64,000 bases of DNA from Agapanthus africanus (lineage: Eukaryota; Streptophyta; Magnoliopsida; Asparagales; Amaryllidaceae), in assembly GCA_030015575.1 (NCBI GenBank), contig CM057350.1, positions 523,334,959 to 523,398,958 on the forward strand, given 5' to 3'. The notes below the pieces were generated by a model. It was not told where the DNA came from, did not search any database, and saw only the letters and a program-made list of their open reading frames with translations. Shown in pieces: positions 1 to 10,918 of the stretch. Every line of letters begins with the position of its first letter. Position 1 is the stretch's first letter. The translations under genes were made by a program, and so were the position numbers.

Positions 1-905
1 AAGCATAGGGTATAGTGCTCATGCGAACCCTCTCCTCGTCATTCTTAGGAGACATCTTCTTGGAGAGGGTAATTCCGTGCAATGCGGGTATGTTACCGCG
101 CTTGGAACCCTCCATACTAAATCTCTTTAGTACGGTCTCTATGTACCTGGACTGCGAAACTCCCAGTAGTCTCTTGGATCTATCTCTATAGATCTTGATC
201 CCCAGAATGTACGAGGCATCACCCAGGTCCTTCATGGAGAACCTTTGTGACAAAAATAGCTTGACCGATTGTAGCATAAGAATATCATTTCCTATCAAAA
301 GAATGTCGTCCACGTACAAGACTAGGAATACGATAGTTCGTCCTACAATCTTCTTATATACACAGGGTTCATCTTCGTTCTTGATGAAATCAAATTCCTT
401 GATTGCCTCATCAAAACAGATGTTCCAGCTCCGCGATGCCTGCTTTAATCCATAAATGGATTTAAGCAACTTGCACACCTTCCCGCTGCTCCCACTGTCT
501 ACGAAACCTTCTGGCTGATCCATGTAAACGCACTCTTCCAAACAACCGTTTAGGAAAGCCGTTTTAACATCCATCTGCCAGATTTCATAGTCATGAAAGG
601 CAGCAATGGCAAGTAGGATCCGAATGGATTTGAGCATAGCCACCGGAGAAAAAGTTTCGTCATAGTCCAAACCAGGTCTTTGACGAAAACCTTTTGCAAC
701 GAGTCTAGCTTTATAGGTTTCCACCTGCCCATCTACACCAAGTTTCCTTTTGTAGATCCATTTGCATCCAACGAGTTTTACCCCAGGTGGAGCAATATCC
801 AAGGTCCACACTTTATTGGCGTACATGGACTCCATTTCGGATTGCATTGCTTCCTGCCACTTATCAGAGTCCCTACTGATAATGGCCTGCCTGAAACTGG
901 TAGGG
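1..905 (-). pseudogene. Element A pol: reverse transcriptase and start of RNase H region (runs off left edge)
   Basis: The minus strand reads through the copia RT: the block GCKWIYKRKLGVDGQVETYK, the DYDETFSPVAMLKS block, DVKTAFLNG, GLKQASRSWNICFDE and the catalytic LYVDDILL (about 300-325). It continues through SMKDLGDASYILGIKIYRD to the TLSKKMSPK region at the window edge. In the stretches I translated the frame is open, so this part of pol looks little damaged. It is cut from the upstream integrase frame by a small deletion near 905-912, where H still has an acidic EEDDPTSF stretch. The product would be the RT/RNase H half of a copia polyprotein, which copies genomic RNA to cDNA in virus-like particles. 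The rest of RNase H and the 3' LTR lie outside the window. Confidence 0.85.
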
Positions 906-2093
906 TCATCTGATGCAATCCTCTCGATCCCCGTCTATGAGAAAACCGTAGTATCTCTCGGGCGGATGAGAAATCCTACCAGATCTGCGGAGTGGCTGAG
1001 GTTCGTCTGGGGTTATTGAATCTAGCGGTTCCTCCAAATTTTCAGTTATATTTTGTGGTCGCTGAATTTCTTCCAGTTCTACCGAACTCCCACTAGTTTC
1101 TTTTGCAAGAAACTCCCTTTCTAAGAAGGTAGCATGGCGAGATACAAACACCTTCTGTTCCTCAGTGTGGTAGAACAGATATCCTAGTGAGTCTTTAGGA
1201 TATCCCACAAATTTACACAGAACTGACCGTGCCTCTAGCTTGTCCGGTTTCTGTGTTTTCACATAGGCCGGACAACCCCATATCTAAAATCGCTTATGAT
1301 ACGGATTTCTTCCACTCCATATTTCATATGGAGTCTTAGGCACTGATTTGGATGGAACATAATTCAATAGGTATGCCGCTGTCTGAAGCGCATGTCCCCA
1401 AAATGAAAGAGGCAACTCAGCACTACTCATCATGGAGCGAACCATATCCAATAGGGTACGATTCCTCCGCTCCGAAACACCGTTGTGCTGTGGTGTATAA
1501 GGAGGAGTAAGCTGAGAGAGAATACCATTCTCTTTTAAGCAATCTAGGAATTCCGTGCTTAAGTACTCCCCTCCTCTATCAGACCGGAGGATCTTGATAC
1601 TTTTGCCAATCTGGTTCTCTACTTCCTTTCTGAATTCCTTGAATTTCTCAAAAGCTTCAGATTTGTGTTTCATCAGATACACATATCCGAACCTAGAGAG
1701 ATCGTTAGTGAATGTGATGAAGTAGGAGAACCCACCCCTTGCATGTATAGACATCGGACCACATACATCACTGTGTATGAGTCCCAAGAGCTCTGCTGCT
1801 CTTTCTCCATGTCCGGTGAACGGAGATTTGGTCATCTTCCCTTTGAGACAGGACTGACAAGTTTCATAAGATGAAAACTCGAACGCATTCAAGAGTCCAT
1901 CTTTATGCAACTTACTCAGTCTTTTCTCTCCGATATGACTATGTCTACAATGCCACAAGTAGGATTCATTCGTATCTGAATTCTTCCTCTTGCGTGTGTT
2001 TTGTATATTGAGAACTGTATTCTGATTTAGAACGTAGATACCATTACACAGTGTACCCTCTGCAACCAGTACCTTATGAAGGTAAATGTTCAT
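906..2093 (-). pseudogene. Element A pol: GAG-pre-integrase and integrase
   Basis: One reading frame holds the zinc-binding WHCRHSHIGEKRL...CQSCLKGK motif and the integrase core. The core has the first Asp in IHSDVCGPM, the second in LRSDRGGEY and the Glu in NGVSERRNR, giving the copia D-D35-E pattern. A TAG at 1284-1286 interrupts the frame just before IWGCPAYVK (H has KKWGCP there). After it the frame continues through KLEARSVLCKFVGYP, HATFLEREFL and PPERYYGFLIDGDRED to a stop at 906. In the zinc motif the usual LGH is SHSHIG-like (R-H-S-H), so it may be altered. The integrase would join cDNA to host DNA, but the stop and the flanking frameshifts make A unable to produce a full polyprotein. 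Confidence 0.88.
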
Positions 2094-2608
2094 GATATTC
2101 TTGTCAAGAACAAAGTTATATCCATCTTATCGAGTAAAGAAACTGATATGATGTTGCAAACCATGGAGGGTACATAGTAGCAATCGTTCAAAATCATAGT
2201 CTTGCCATTTGGCAATACTAGGTGATATTCACCGACGGCTGCCGCATTAACTTGTGCTCCGTTCGCTACTCTGAGCGACATATCACCCGGTGCAACTTTC
2301 CTACTTTTTCTCAGTCCCTGCAATAAATTACAGATATGAGATCCTGATCCGGTATCAAGTACCCAGGAGGTAGGGCTGACCGTAAAACAGTTCTTAATTA
2401 CAAGAACACCTGAAGTAGATGCAAAACCATGCTTCTTCTTCAACTGGGTATCCTGGAAATCCATGCAATCCCCTTTCCCATTCTCATACTCATGACTGTT
2501 GTCACAAGTTAGAGCTGAACCAACGTTCCCCAGCCCCGAATAAGAATTCGGATCGGTCAAGCGATACATTTTATTATCTTGATTAGGGCGTGAAATGGTT
2601 GCTACCTG
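2090..2608 (-). pseudogene. Element A protease region directly behind the leader; gag missing
   Basis: The protease motif VLDTGSGSHIC is clear, followed by RVANGAQVNAAAVGEYHL and CYYVPSMVCNIISVSLL as in element G. The frame then ends about 15 codons later (RIS-stop at 2090) through a small frameshift before NIYLHKVLVAEGTLCNG. Upstream, G has about 300 codons of gag with a zinc knuckle. In A the leader runs through the pyrimidine-rich CTCTCCAG into only about 60 unrelated codons and then straight into FASTSGVLVIKNC. The whole UBN2-type capsid domain and the CCHC knuckle are absent. I saw no ATG in a convincing context. A thus resembles the barley BARE2 situation (no usable Gag), which is a comparison, not a demonstrated relationship. 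Confidence 0.82.
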
Positions 2609-2640
2609 GAGAGGGAGAAAAGAAACACTCAGCATACGCT
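2606..2640 (-). promoter_or_regulatory. Candidate 3' splice acceptor at the end of the A leader
   Basis: The minus strand reads TTTCTTTTCTCCCTCTCCAG followed by GTAGCAACC. The same pyrimidine tract ending in CAG lies at the same place in B, D and G. No donor site was identified, so splicing is inferred. Confidence 0.4.
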
Positions 2641-3098
2641 CTTGCAAGATTAGATTGGTTTATTAATTTATCTAACCAGGATGTCTCCCACTGTTTCCTC
2701 AAATTCTTCTTAAAACCCTTTTAAAAGAAGAACTAGCCGGGATTTAATTCACGTCACAATACTTGCTTAACCTTTCAGCCAGGCTAGTGTCGGTACTTCG
2801 AGGGAGGTTTTCCAACGCTTTCGCGAAGTTCCTTAATTTAAGAACCTCTTTTCCCTGGGGGCATAACCCCGCTAACACCTTTCTAGACACCTACTAGGTT
2901 TATAGCATTGATTGTTAAGTGAAATAATCTCCCGAGAGTAATCCAACTCATCGGTGGGATCGGGATCCAACTATCACTGTGTGATGACCTAGATGGAATC
3001 CACTCTAGCCACCACACTCTAGAAGGTATGCTAAATCTGCAAGTTTCAGTACTTTTGAAACTCCCGATATGGTTTTTGCCCCTAGGACCCAAGTGATC

Positions 3099-3283
3099 TT
3101 GATGGAGTCAACAAATCAAAGAGTCCTAGTCAAGTTCAACCTGTCATTATCTGGATTGCATTAAACCCACCCGCATAACCCTTGACGGAGTCAACAAGGT
3201 TATACGACTGTCCTAATCAATCCCATATACCGATACAAACAAGCAGCAATTAGCTACCGTACACTACGCCTTGACGGAGTCAA
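3099..3283 (-). repeat. Triplicate leader hairpins of element A (loop TCC)
   Basis: On the minus strand TTGACTCCGTCAA occurs at 3283-3271 and 3194-3182, and TTGACTCCATCAA at 3111-3099. Spacing is 89 and 83 nt. Each can fold as a 5-bp stem TTGAC/GTCAA with loop TCC; the third copy has one stem mismatch. Matching triplets with different loops occur in B, D and G. Confidence 0.8.
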
Positions 3284-3429
3284 CAAACGCAGCACGAATA
3301 CTAAGTGTTACTTGTAGGAAATGACGGAGGGCTACGGCTGGGTTTTTGGCGAAAAACCCGTTAACGTAATGAACTTGATATCATTGAAGGAACCTGGTAA
3401 TCTTTTTTGAAAATATAGTGGCGAAAACT

Positions 3430-3660
3430 TTTGCTAAAGAGGTCACTCCCTGTGAAGGGATCTCGGCTCTTTCCTCGTCGAATGAGGTGCAGGATATTCC
3501 AAACTGAATACCTCGATGCAAAGCAAGAATAATCGACTATAGTGAAGTTATTACCCTGACGCAAACTTTTGTCCAAGGGGTCACTCCCGATGAAGGGATC
3601 TCGGCCCTTGCCTCGTCGACTGAGGTGCTGGGCATTCATAACCGAATACCTCGATGCAAA
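3430..3660 (-). repeat. Duplicated leader module of element A
   Basis: Two copies about 130-140 bp apart each hold a GGTATTC element, a CACCTCA-like stretch, a CGACGAGG-like stretch, GCCGAGATCCCTTCA and GGAGTGACC (minus-strand sense). The copies centre near 3460 and 3600. B and D have the same pair. G lacks a recognisable copy. Confidence 0.7.
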
Positions 3661-3812
3661 ACAAAAGTGAACGTCCTTGCAATAACAGCTTTTTGAAAAA
3701 CTTGTTCCAACAACGTCTTTTAGGTTTATTTTCTTGCATTAGTTCTTTTAATGCGTCCCATCATTTAAATCCTACCATTGCAGAAAACAACCAAAATATG
3801 ACGTACGCTTAT

Positions 3813-3895
3813 GCCATTCGCATTCGCCACTGGGCCCCGTCATCACCCGTTAGGTTACTTAACTAACGACAGAGCGGGGGCTGGGCTAGCGCGGC
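3813..3895 (-). other. Near-invariant leader block of element A
   Basis: The minus strand reads CGCTAGCCCAGCCCCCGCTC, then GTCGTTAGTTAAGTAACC and TAACGGGTGATGACGGG, then CGAATGCG. It is almost identical in G (31728-31806), D (41956-42041) and B (9811-9894), although their surroundings have diverged. Such retention in a non-coding leader suggests a functional RNA segment. Confidence 0.65.
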
Positions 3896-4648
3896 TGTAA
3901 AACATAAGCAACGCCTAAATAGTTATTATATATAGATATACTGCAATGATAGCCAATCCAGATCACAGATGAACACTTTGGATATACTAGGAACCCGCGA
4001 TTCGTTCAAGCCTGCAACGAAAAGCGGATTACACGGTCGCGATGAATAGCCAATACCCAACTCAAGACCCCTACGGGTGCGGAAAACTACCTGCCAGTAC
4101 TCGAAGCGAAGCAACCTCCCTCAACGCCGTGAGTAGGCCACTCGGCACTTCGAGATACCTGGTAGTTTGTGCACCCCCTCCATGGGTCTATCCTAGGAGC
4201 AAAAACAGTAAAAAGAATTATACAATGAAGGCTACAACCCCGACCTGGTTGTGCGGCCAAACAAATAATATTACATCAATTTACAAATTTATTACATGAA
4301 TGAAAGAAAAAGAAACTCTCATCTCACATCCACCCCGGCTATTCATCCGCGACAATCCAACGAGTTCATATACACATACCATCAACAACACAGATCACAG
4401 ATGTGTATAACCCCCACTAATCGGCTTATAGCGATTAGTAGACGTTCAATACACATATAACATTACAGATATAACCATTAGCCAAAGTCTATAGAACATC
4501 GACCAAAAAATACGGACTTTTAAGCCCCAAAAACAAATTTTGCTTTCTGGAAAATCTGGGCAGAAAAGTCATATACCAAAAATCCCAAAATACCCAAATA
4601 TGAAAACTGCAAGAAAAATATTCCCCAACAGAGCCAAGGGAGCCGCTG

Positions 4649-4680
4649 TTCCGCGGCATAAGCAAGCTTATGCCGCGGAA
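4649..4680 (-). repeat. Perfect GC-rich inverted repeat in the A leader
   Basis: Arms TTCCGCGGCATAAGC and GCTTATGCCGCGGAA (15 bp each) are separated by AA. The repeat lies about 200 nt downstream of the primer site, the same distance as the GC-rich hairpins of B, D and G. Confidence 0.85.
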
Positions 4681-4881
4681 ACGCGGCGCTTTGGATGAGT
4701 TGGGGGATGAAATTTTTCCAGTTTTCAAATAAAAGCCTGAGCCGATTTTTAGTGTATAAATTTTTTATTTTGGAACAGTTCTAAAATTCGGCAGAAACTG
4801 AATTTTCCGGGGTAATTTTGCGGGTTTTTGTCCGGTCGATATTCTTAATACTTTGCTAACATGCTAGGGTGTGTTTAACCT

Positions 4882-4894
4882 GGCTCTGATACCA
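4882..4894 (-). promoter_or_regulatory. Primer-binding site of element A (initiator tRNA-Met)
   Basis: The minus strand reads TGGTATCAGAGCC, complementary to the 3' end of plant initiator tRNA-Met, one base after the LTR end. This fixes the LTR boundary at 4896 and the minus orientation. Confidence 0.95.
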
Positions 4895-4895
4895 C

Positions 4896-5338
4896 TGTTA
4901 GGTCCACGTTACCTCTCCCGGTACTTTCGGGGTTGCGGAAACGGTAAAACAAAAATTTTTCTAGACTTGGTAACATGGACCGTAAAAACCGGATCTTTAC
5001 TAAATAATACACTAGCATCCTAACTAGAGATTTATCTACTCGGTTAGGGGTTATACCTCAACTTGAACTCCTTCTCTTCTTGTTGTTCTTCTCTTTGCTT
5101 GCTTCGATGGTTGATCCGGACTTTGGTCACCTCCGCGGCCTCCTTGAGTCGAAGACGATCTACCCGAGAGATGTGCACCGAGCTCCACCTCGAGCCGAGG
5201 TAACTAGGGCAAAGAGATTGCTAGTCTAGAAGCCCTAGGATGTGTAGAGAAGATGTATGGATGTGTTTGTCAAGTGAAATCCTTTTTCTCTCAACACATG
5301 AGATCAAAGGAAAAATCAAGAGGAGGAAGAAGGAGGAG
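4896..5338 (-). repeat. Element A 5' LTR, 3' segment
   Basis: The last 443 bp of the A LTR, ending in CA next to the primer site. It joins base-for-base to 27302 once C and one copy of its AGGAG duplication are removed. It holds no gene. Confidence 0.9.
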
Positions 5339-6325
5339 TGTCACGACCCGAGAATTCGACTCGTGACCGGCACTTAACCACGCAACGTCTACAGGCGCAA
5401 CGCGGCTAAGTAAGCCGAACCCAGAAATCAAAACCCATAATATAGAGTGATTTTAAAACATTTTGTAAAAACAATTGTACATGTCTGGAAAACGTCCATT
5501 TATTTAGTAGAAATCCTTTTTAAGTTCAAAAGTTATAAGTTTTATAATTTTGGTAACATTTTCCTTTTAAAACATTAGCCCCGAAAGTCGGGTAAAAGCA
5601 AGGTGTAGCAGAAATAACAAGTGACATGAATAAAGCATCACAATATGATATACGACGCCGTAGCGAAGAATACACAGTAAAGCAAGGATAATATCATAAA
5701 AGCTGAGACTGCAAAAGTAAAGTCGGCTCACATGCGAGCTTGACACCAGAATATAAAGTCATACATATCGTCCTCTCAACTGTCTCTAAGTCAATACAGA
5801 AAGGTAGATGGAGAATACTAGATACATCAATATACAACTGAAAGATAACAGATACCGTACAAAACCCACCTATCAGCAAAGGCTATCTCTGCTCAAAAGG
5901 GTATCTGTGCCAAAAGATGCGGTAACAGCCAGCCGTGACTACTCCCAAGGGCAACCTGCAAACACTGTGGCACAACGGGGGTGAGTTGCCAACTCGTGAA
6001 TAGAGATAACATATAAAGGTGATCGCAAACATGCACGTATAGCGTGGCTCTACTAACGCCAGCAGATGATATCAATGCATGTCAAGTAGAGGATGCAATA
6101 GTAATGTAAATACTCTAACAGGTAAATGCTACAGGATGAGATATATAGTAGTCAATGCTGAGTATGGGATAACAACATCTACATGGACTATGTCAACATG
6201 GAAAACCATAATCGGTGCCTCAGGCTGCACTCAAATCCCAAATACACTCAGGCGCCGGCACACCCATCGGCCCTCAAATCCTGTACACCTCTGAGAAATC
6301 ACGAGTGCCCAACATCGGCACCCAA
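5339..6325 (-). repeat. Element C 3' LTR, segment left of insertion B
   Basis: Matches 23962-24947 of the C 5' LTR with only scattered substitutions. It stops at CACCCAA, where B begins. No gene; short open frames are shared by chance with the other LTR. Confidence 0.93.
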
Positions 6326-8591
6326 TGTTGGAGATAGTGCCCTCAGAGTCAATTATTGGATCACAGGTACGTGATTGCAATGATTGAGGGAGGACCTATC
6401 CCGGTAGGACAGTCTTACTCGAGATGATAGTATGCTATCTGGCTTACCTTTATCATCGTGTACTGTTTTAAGTGACCTGACACGTCGCTATTACACGTTG
6501 ATAGAGCCCCTAGGATTCTTGCTTGACCACCAGCAGTATGAGGGCGATCATATAAGTGGAAGCTGGGGGTCTATAAGCATATCCTTAAAAGGTCCCTAGT
6601 CGTGAGAGTTTCGAGACAGGGCATCGATTCTCCATAGTAGACTAGTGTATACAGTCGAGACCCCGACAAGGGGCGGTGGCCAGTCTCACAAGCCACTGGT
6701 GTCAGTTGGATCACCTAAGATGTATACAGGTGCTCATTGGGTTATGAGTACACCGGACAGGACTCGCCGGGAACATGCTAGTTGGTCATATACCAGACGT
6801 CAGATGGCAGTTCCCTGGTGACATGTGTGCAGGTTAGTTCATCGACCTGGGGATCGTCATTTGTCTCGTGTGAGTTCCCACTGTACTTTGATTACTACCC
6901 TACCACGGCTCAAAGGAGTCGTGCAAACAGGTTTTAGTTGGGTACAGTCCCGAGCCACATGGAGGCAGTGAGCGTATCTTCAGGGGTTCGTCTCTCCCGG
7001 TATTGGGGGTGAGGTCGTGCTGTGTCTAGGAGAGCCATTACACGAAGTCCTTGGCCAAGGCAAGGAGATTTACTGGTAGGTATTCCAGTAGTATCTCAGG
7101 GTGTTTTGGGCTACACTCCGACACGACTTGTACCGCTTTTGGGGGTCTGACTTTTACCAACCCCCTAGGCCTGCCATGCGATACTCATAGACGAACGGAC
7201 CGGACTGTACGGATATTGTCACTGACAGGCTCAGTAGGGTGTCAGGATGAGTTCGCTCATCGACGTCCTTTTTAGTCAATACCTGGTAGCCCGTTACGTA
7301 TTGGCTTATACCTCTGACGTGCTAGTGGTTAAATCCACAACCAAGGTGTTGACGAGTCTTTAGAGTCCCCCACATTCAGTTACTCAGCTTTCGGGCGAAA
7401 GGTTGTAGAGGCCGTATGGAGATATGGTAAGGTCCGATCAGATACGTGCGGTATTGCACGGATCAGGATCGGACAGTTTGTACTATAGGCCGTATGGTTT
7501 TATGGCAGGGTTCGATCAGATACGTGCGGTATTGCACGGATCAGGATCGAACGGATATAACTAGCCGGCTTTGGTTTAAGCCGGATCCTAGTATAGTACA
7601 GTATAGATTTTGTCTCATTGCATTTGTATTTCGGTCGAAATACAGATGCGGGTGTGTATGCACAGTATCGGGGTTTTCCTGTAATTTATTACAGGACCAG
7701 TTTTCTGGAGTTGTCAGTTTGCTTTCCGTTTCGGCCAATTTCCATTGTTCCGTTCATTGGCCGAAGTTTGGTGGAGGAGGGTTTATTTGCATTGTTGCAA
7801 ATAGGCATTTGTGGAGGGGTTCTTTGTTTTTTGTAGCATCATGATAGTCTTCATGATGGTGCACCATCCATTGACTTGCTTGACTTCATACTTCATGATG
7901 GCTTGACTTTGTTAGCATCATGGTTGTTGATGATGGTTGTGTGGAGTGTTGGCATTGCCTTGTGATCATTCCCTTTTGCATGATAGCTTTCCTCTCTCTC
8001 CCTTTGGGATTAGATGAGAATGGCTCCCTTTTGGTTACACACTTGACTCTCTCATTCTCATTCTCTCCTCCCCCTCTAGTTATGGCCGGCCAAGCTTGGA
8101 GGAGGGGTTGCCCATTTTTGTAGTGGGGATTTTTGCTCTCTTGATGTTAGAAAAATCCCCAAGGTCCTCCACATTGTTCTTGTATCATCCCTCCACCTAA
8201 AATGGCATCTCCATGAACCCCAAAGTGAGACTTGAGGACTACATATTCTACAGCGAACCTTGGGCACGTCGAGTAGCCGGCTTCGTGCCCGAGTTGCCTC
8301 GGCATTGAGGTGGGAGCCCGTAAACAAAGTAGGCGATGTGGTGCACTTCCGGTGACGAGGAGGAGACGGGACTTTTCCGCAGGAGATCGGGACCATGACG
8401 AGAAGACCGGAGGACTTGGATCGTCGGTATATCTCTAACCCATCTTCTAGTTAGCTTAGACTAGTTAATGGTTTCGATCCGGGTGTTTAGTGCGCGGTGG
8501 TGCCGGTTTGCTAAGTCCGCAAAATTTAAGTTTTCACCGCTTCCGCATTCCGGCGTCGGATTGACGGCCGGGGCGCCGCCGTGCACTCACA
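6326..8591 (+). repeat. Element B 5' LTR
   Basis: 2266 bp, TG...CA. It shares long blocks with the LTRs of D, E, G and A, such as the GAGACAGGGCATCGAT block and the CACGGCTC-AAAG-GAGTCGTG hairpin near 6904-6923. It contains two 78-bp tandem repeats from 7410. It should supply promoter and polyadenylation signals; I did not fix a TATA box. Confidence 0.95.
7410..7565 (+). repeat. Two 78-bp tandem repeats in the B 5' LTR
   Basis: Units start with GGCCGTATGG at 7410 and 7488. Each holds GATCAGATACGTGCGG, TATT, then GCACGGATCAGGATC, a partial inverted repeat. The B 3' LTR has two units from 15429, solo LTR E has three, and D and G have one diverged unit. Confidence 0.85.
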
Positions 8592-8592
8592 G

Positions 8593-8605
8593 TGGTATCA
8601 GAGCC
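8593..8605 (+). promoter_or_regulatory. Primer-binding site of element B (initiator tRNA-Met)
   Basis: TGGTATCAGAGCC one base after the 5' LTR. Confidence 0.95.
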
Positions 8606-8764
8606 TCCCCATTAACTTAGTCTAGCTTTGTGTAATGTGTTTTTCAGTTCCGATCGATCGAAATGTTCAAAAACCCGTATTTGCCCACATCAGTTTTCTG
8701 TTGAAACTTTTTGGTCCCCAAAAATTTTTCAGGTTGTAAAATATTGATGTACTGGAAAATCTAA

Positions 8765-8908
8765 GAGCTCTGTAAAAATTCGACGAAGTAACTCCACAGT
8801 GGGAGCGCGGAACCGCCGCGAAAACCCCCTTCCCGCCGCCCTTCCGCCGCACACTGTGGAGATCACTTCACCACACTGTGGAGATCACTTCACCAATTTT
8901 TTACAGAG
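8765..8908 (+). repeat. Long inverted repeat around a GC-rich core in the B leader
   Basis: Outer arms CTCTGTAAAAATT (from 8768) and AATTTTTTACAGAG pair almost fully. Inner arms TCCACAGTG (8793-8801) and CACTGTGGA (8852-8860) pair perfectly around GCGGAACCGCCGCG and GCCGCCCTTCCGCCGC. The 3' arm is duplicated in tandem: CACTGTGGAGATCACTTCAC occurs twice between 8852 and 8893. Confidence 0.8.
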
Positions 8909-9810
8909 GCCTTCTGGGCTTAAAATATGGGTTTTAGAATATTAAAATTGGGCCCATATTTTCTGTGAGTGCTACAGTTTTGATTGGGGGCCCACTTGTT
9001 AATTTTTGATCGATCGGATATTTTAAACACATTTTTCACAGTATTTACATTATATCTGCGACCGTGAATGTCACTCGATCGGTAAATCCGGTCTAACTGC
9101 TATAACCCGGTTAGACGGATTTGCGAACGTGGCATTCACGTTGATGTTTTATGTATTTGCTGTGATGTTGCGGATCGGTCGTGTGGATAGCCTGGATGCA
9201 ATGCTAGTACAGTTTTGTTGTATTATGTACATTTGTTATTGCGGGGCGAGCGTCCGACATGTGGACTGCCGTCACTGCCTGTTTGTATTATTATTTTGGG
9301 GCACGACCTGGTTGCGGTCGATGTACCCGTTGTATGTATATTTTACTTTCTGTACTAGGATTGCCCCGCGGAGGGGTGCACGGATAGCCGGGTTCTGGAG
9401 GGCAACAAGCCCGCATCTCATGGCATTGAGACGGAAGGGGCTTCACTCTAGGATTGGCGGGCTATTCGCCGCACTCGTAGGGGGTACAGGTTGACCCAGG
9501 AGGGGTGCCCAAGTTACCGGATTCCGTGAAGTGCTGGGTGGTCCATTCACGTTGCTGAAAGGGGCTGCCTCGCTTCAGGTTTTGGCGGGTAACTTGCCGC
9601 GCCCGTAGGGGTCTAGGATTTCATTGCACAGGCTATCCACATGACCAGGGGAACGTCGGGTTTCAGCGGCTCTGTGAAACCCGGGGATCCCAGATATCTG
9701 TATTGTTTCTGTGATGCTGTACATTTCTGTGATGTTGCATTTTATTCACGCCTTGAGCGAAATACTATATATTGGTATATATATTAGTAGATGTCGTATA
9801 TGTTTTGCAT

Positions 9811-9894
9811 CCGTGCTAGTCCAGTCCCCGCTCTGTCGTTAGTAAGCTAACCTAACGGGTAATGACGGGACCCAGTGGCGAATGCGGATGGCAT
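9811..9894 (+). other. Near-invariant leader block of element B
   Basis: Contains CCGCTCTGTCGTTAG, CTAACCTAACGGGTAATG, ACGGGACCCAGTGGCG and AATGCGGATGGCAT, matching A, D and G closely. Confidence 0.65.
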
Positions 9895-10044
9895 ATACGT
9901 ACATCAGTATATTTTCGTTCTTTTTGGTGTGATCAATTGATGGGACTGCATTGATTCGGATCAATGCAAGTTAAAACAAACCTAATCTGATGTTGTTGGA
10001 ACACTTTTCAAAAGGCTGTTATTGCAAGGACGTTCACTTTTGTT

Positions 10045-10290
10045 TTGCATCATGATATTCAGTTGGAATATCCTGCTCCTCAGTCGACGAGGCAAGGGCC
10101 GAGATCCCTTCACCGGGAGTGACCCCTTGGACAAAAAGTTTGCGTCAGGGCATTAACTTCACTATAGCCGATTACTTTTGCTTTGCATCGCGGTATTCAT
10201 TTGGAATATCCTGCACCCCATTCTACGGGGAAAGAGCCGAGATCCCTTCACCGGGAGTGACCTCTTTAGCAACGGTTTTCGTCACTATAT
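10045..10290 (+). repeat. Duplicated leader module of element B
   Basis: Two copies about 135 bp apart share GGAATATCCTGC, GCCGAGATCCCTTCACC and GGGAGTGACC (cores near 10068 and 10203). The same pair occurs in A and D. Confidence 0.75.
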
Positions 10291-10415
10291 TTTTTAAAAA
10301 AGCTATCCGTTCCTTCGACGATATCAAGTTCATTACGTTAAAGGTTTTCGCCAGAAACCATTTGTAGCCCTCCGTCGTTTCATATGGGTAGTCAATAGTA
10401 TTCAAGCTGTGTATG

Positions 10416-10609
10416 TTGGCCAAAGTCAAGGCACAGTGTTTGGTAGCTGTTGGTTATTCATATGCAGCATAAATAGATGCGTTGGTTTGGAACAGTCGTA
10501 CTGCCATGTTGGCCAAAGTCAAGGGTATGTATGGGTGGATTCAAATTAACCTGGAGAATGACGGGTAGAACTTGACATGTGACTTATGATATGTTGGCCA
10601 AAGTCAAGG
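10416..10609 (+). repeat. Triplicate leader hairpins of element B (loop CAAA)
   Basis: TTGGCCAAAGTCAAGG occurs at 10416-10431, 10509-10524 and 10594-10609, spacing 93 and 85. The stem TTGGC/GTCAA includes one G-U pair and the loop is CAAA. Positions match the triplets in A, D and G. Confidence 0.85.
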
Positions 10610-10890
10610 TCATAAGAGCATGGGGCAGAAATCACATCGGGAGTTTCAAAAGAACTGAAACTTGCCAGATATGCGCATACCTTCTGGAGTGTGATAGCGT
10701 GAGCGGATTCCGTCACGTTATCATGCAATAATAGTTGGATCCCGATTCCCACTGATGAGTTAATTTACTCCTCGGGTAACCCCGACTAATTCTTCTTTCA
10801 GGTTTGGAGGAGAATTTGAGGTACAGTGGGAGGTTTCCAGATTAGATAAATTGGTGACCATTCTGATCTAGGTTAGAGTGCACGCTGAGT

Positions 10891-10918
10891 GTTTCTTTTC
10901 TCTCTCTCTCTTTGGCAG
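10891..10918 (+). promoter_or_regulatory. Candidate 3' splice acceptor at the end of the B leader
   Basis: A long CT tract ends in TTTGGCAG followed by CGACC, as in D and G. Function is inferred from position and conservation; the donor is unknown. Confidence 0.4.

Larger units (their letters stand above)
2609..4881 (-). other. Element A untranslated leader
   Basis: This is about 2.3 kb of non-coding sequence between the primer site (4882-4894) and the gag/protease junction. It aligns block by block with the leaders of G, B and D. In minus-strand order the blocks are a GC-rich hairpin, a near-invariant block, a duplicated module, three small hairpins and the stretch before the pyrimidine tract. 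I see no gene. Short open frames here are chance frames. Confidence 0.8.
8606..10890 (+). other. Element B untranslated leader
   Basis: Non-coding leader of about 2.3 kb with the same ordered blocks as A, D and G. It includes a GC-rich stem region, the near-invariant block at 9811-9894, the duplicated module and the triplicate hairpins. I see no gene here. Confidence 0.8.

Noticed and set aside
3099-3283. Leader triplets read as WRKY W-boxes (TTGAC)
   Set aside because: G and B carry TTGGC, and the motif lies downstream of the expected transcription start; stem pairing explains the pattern better.
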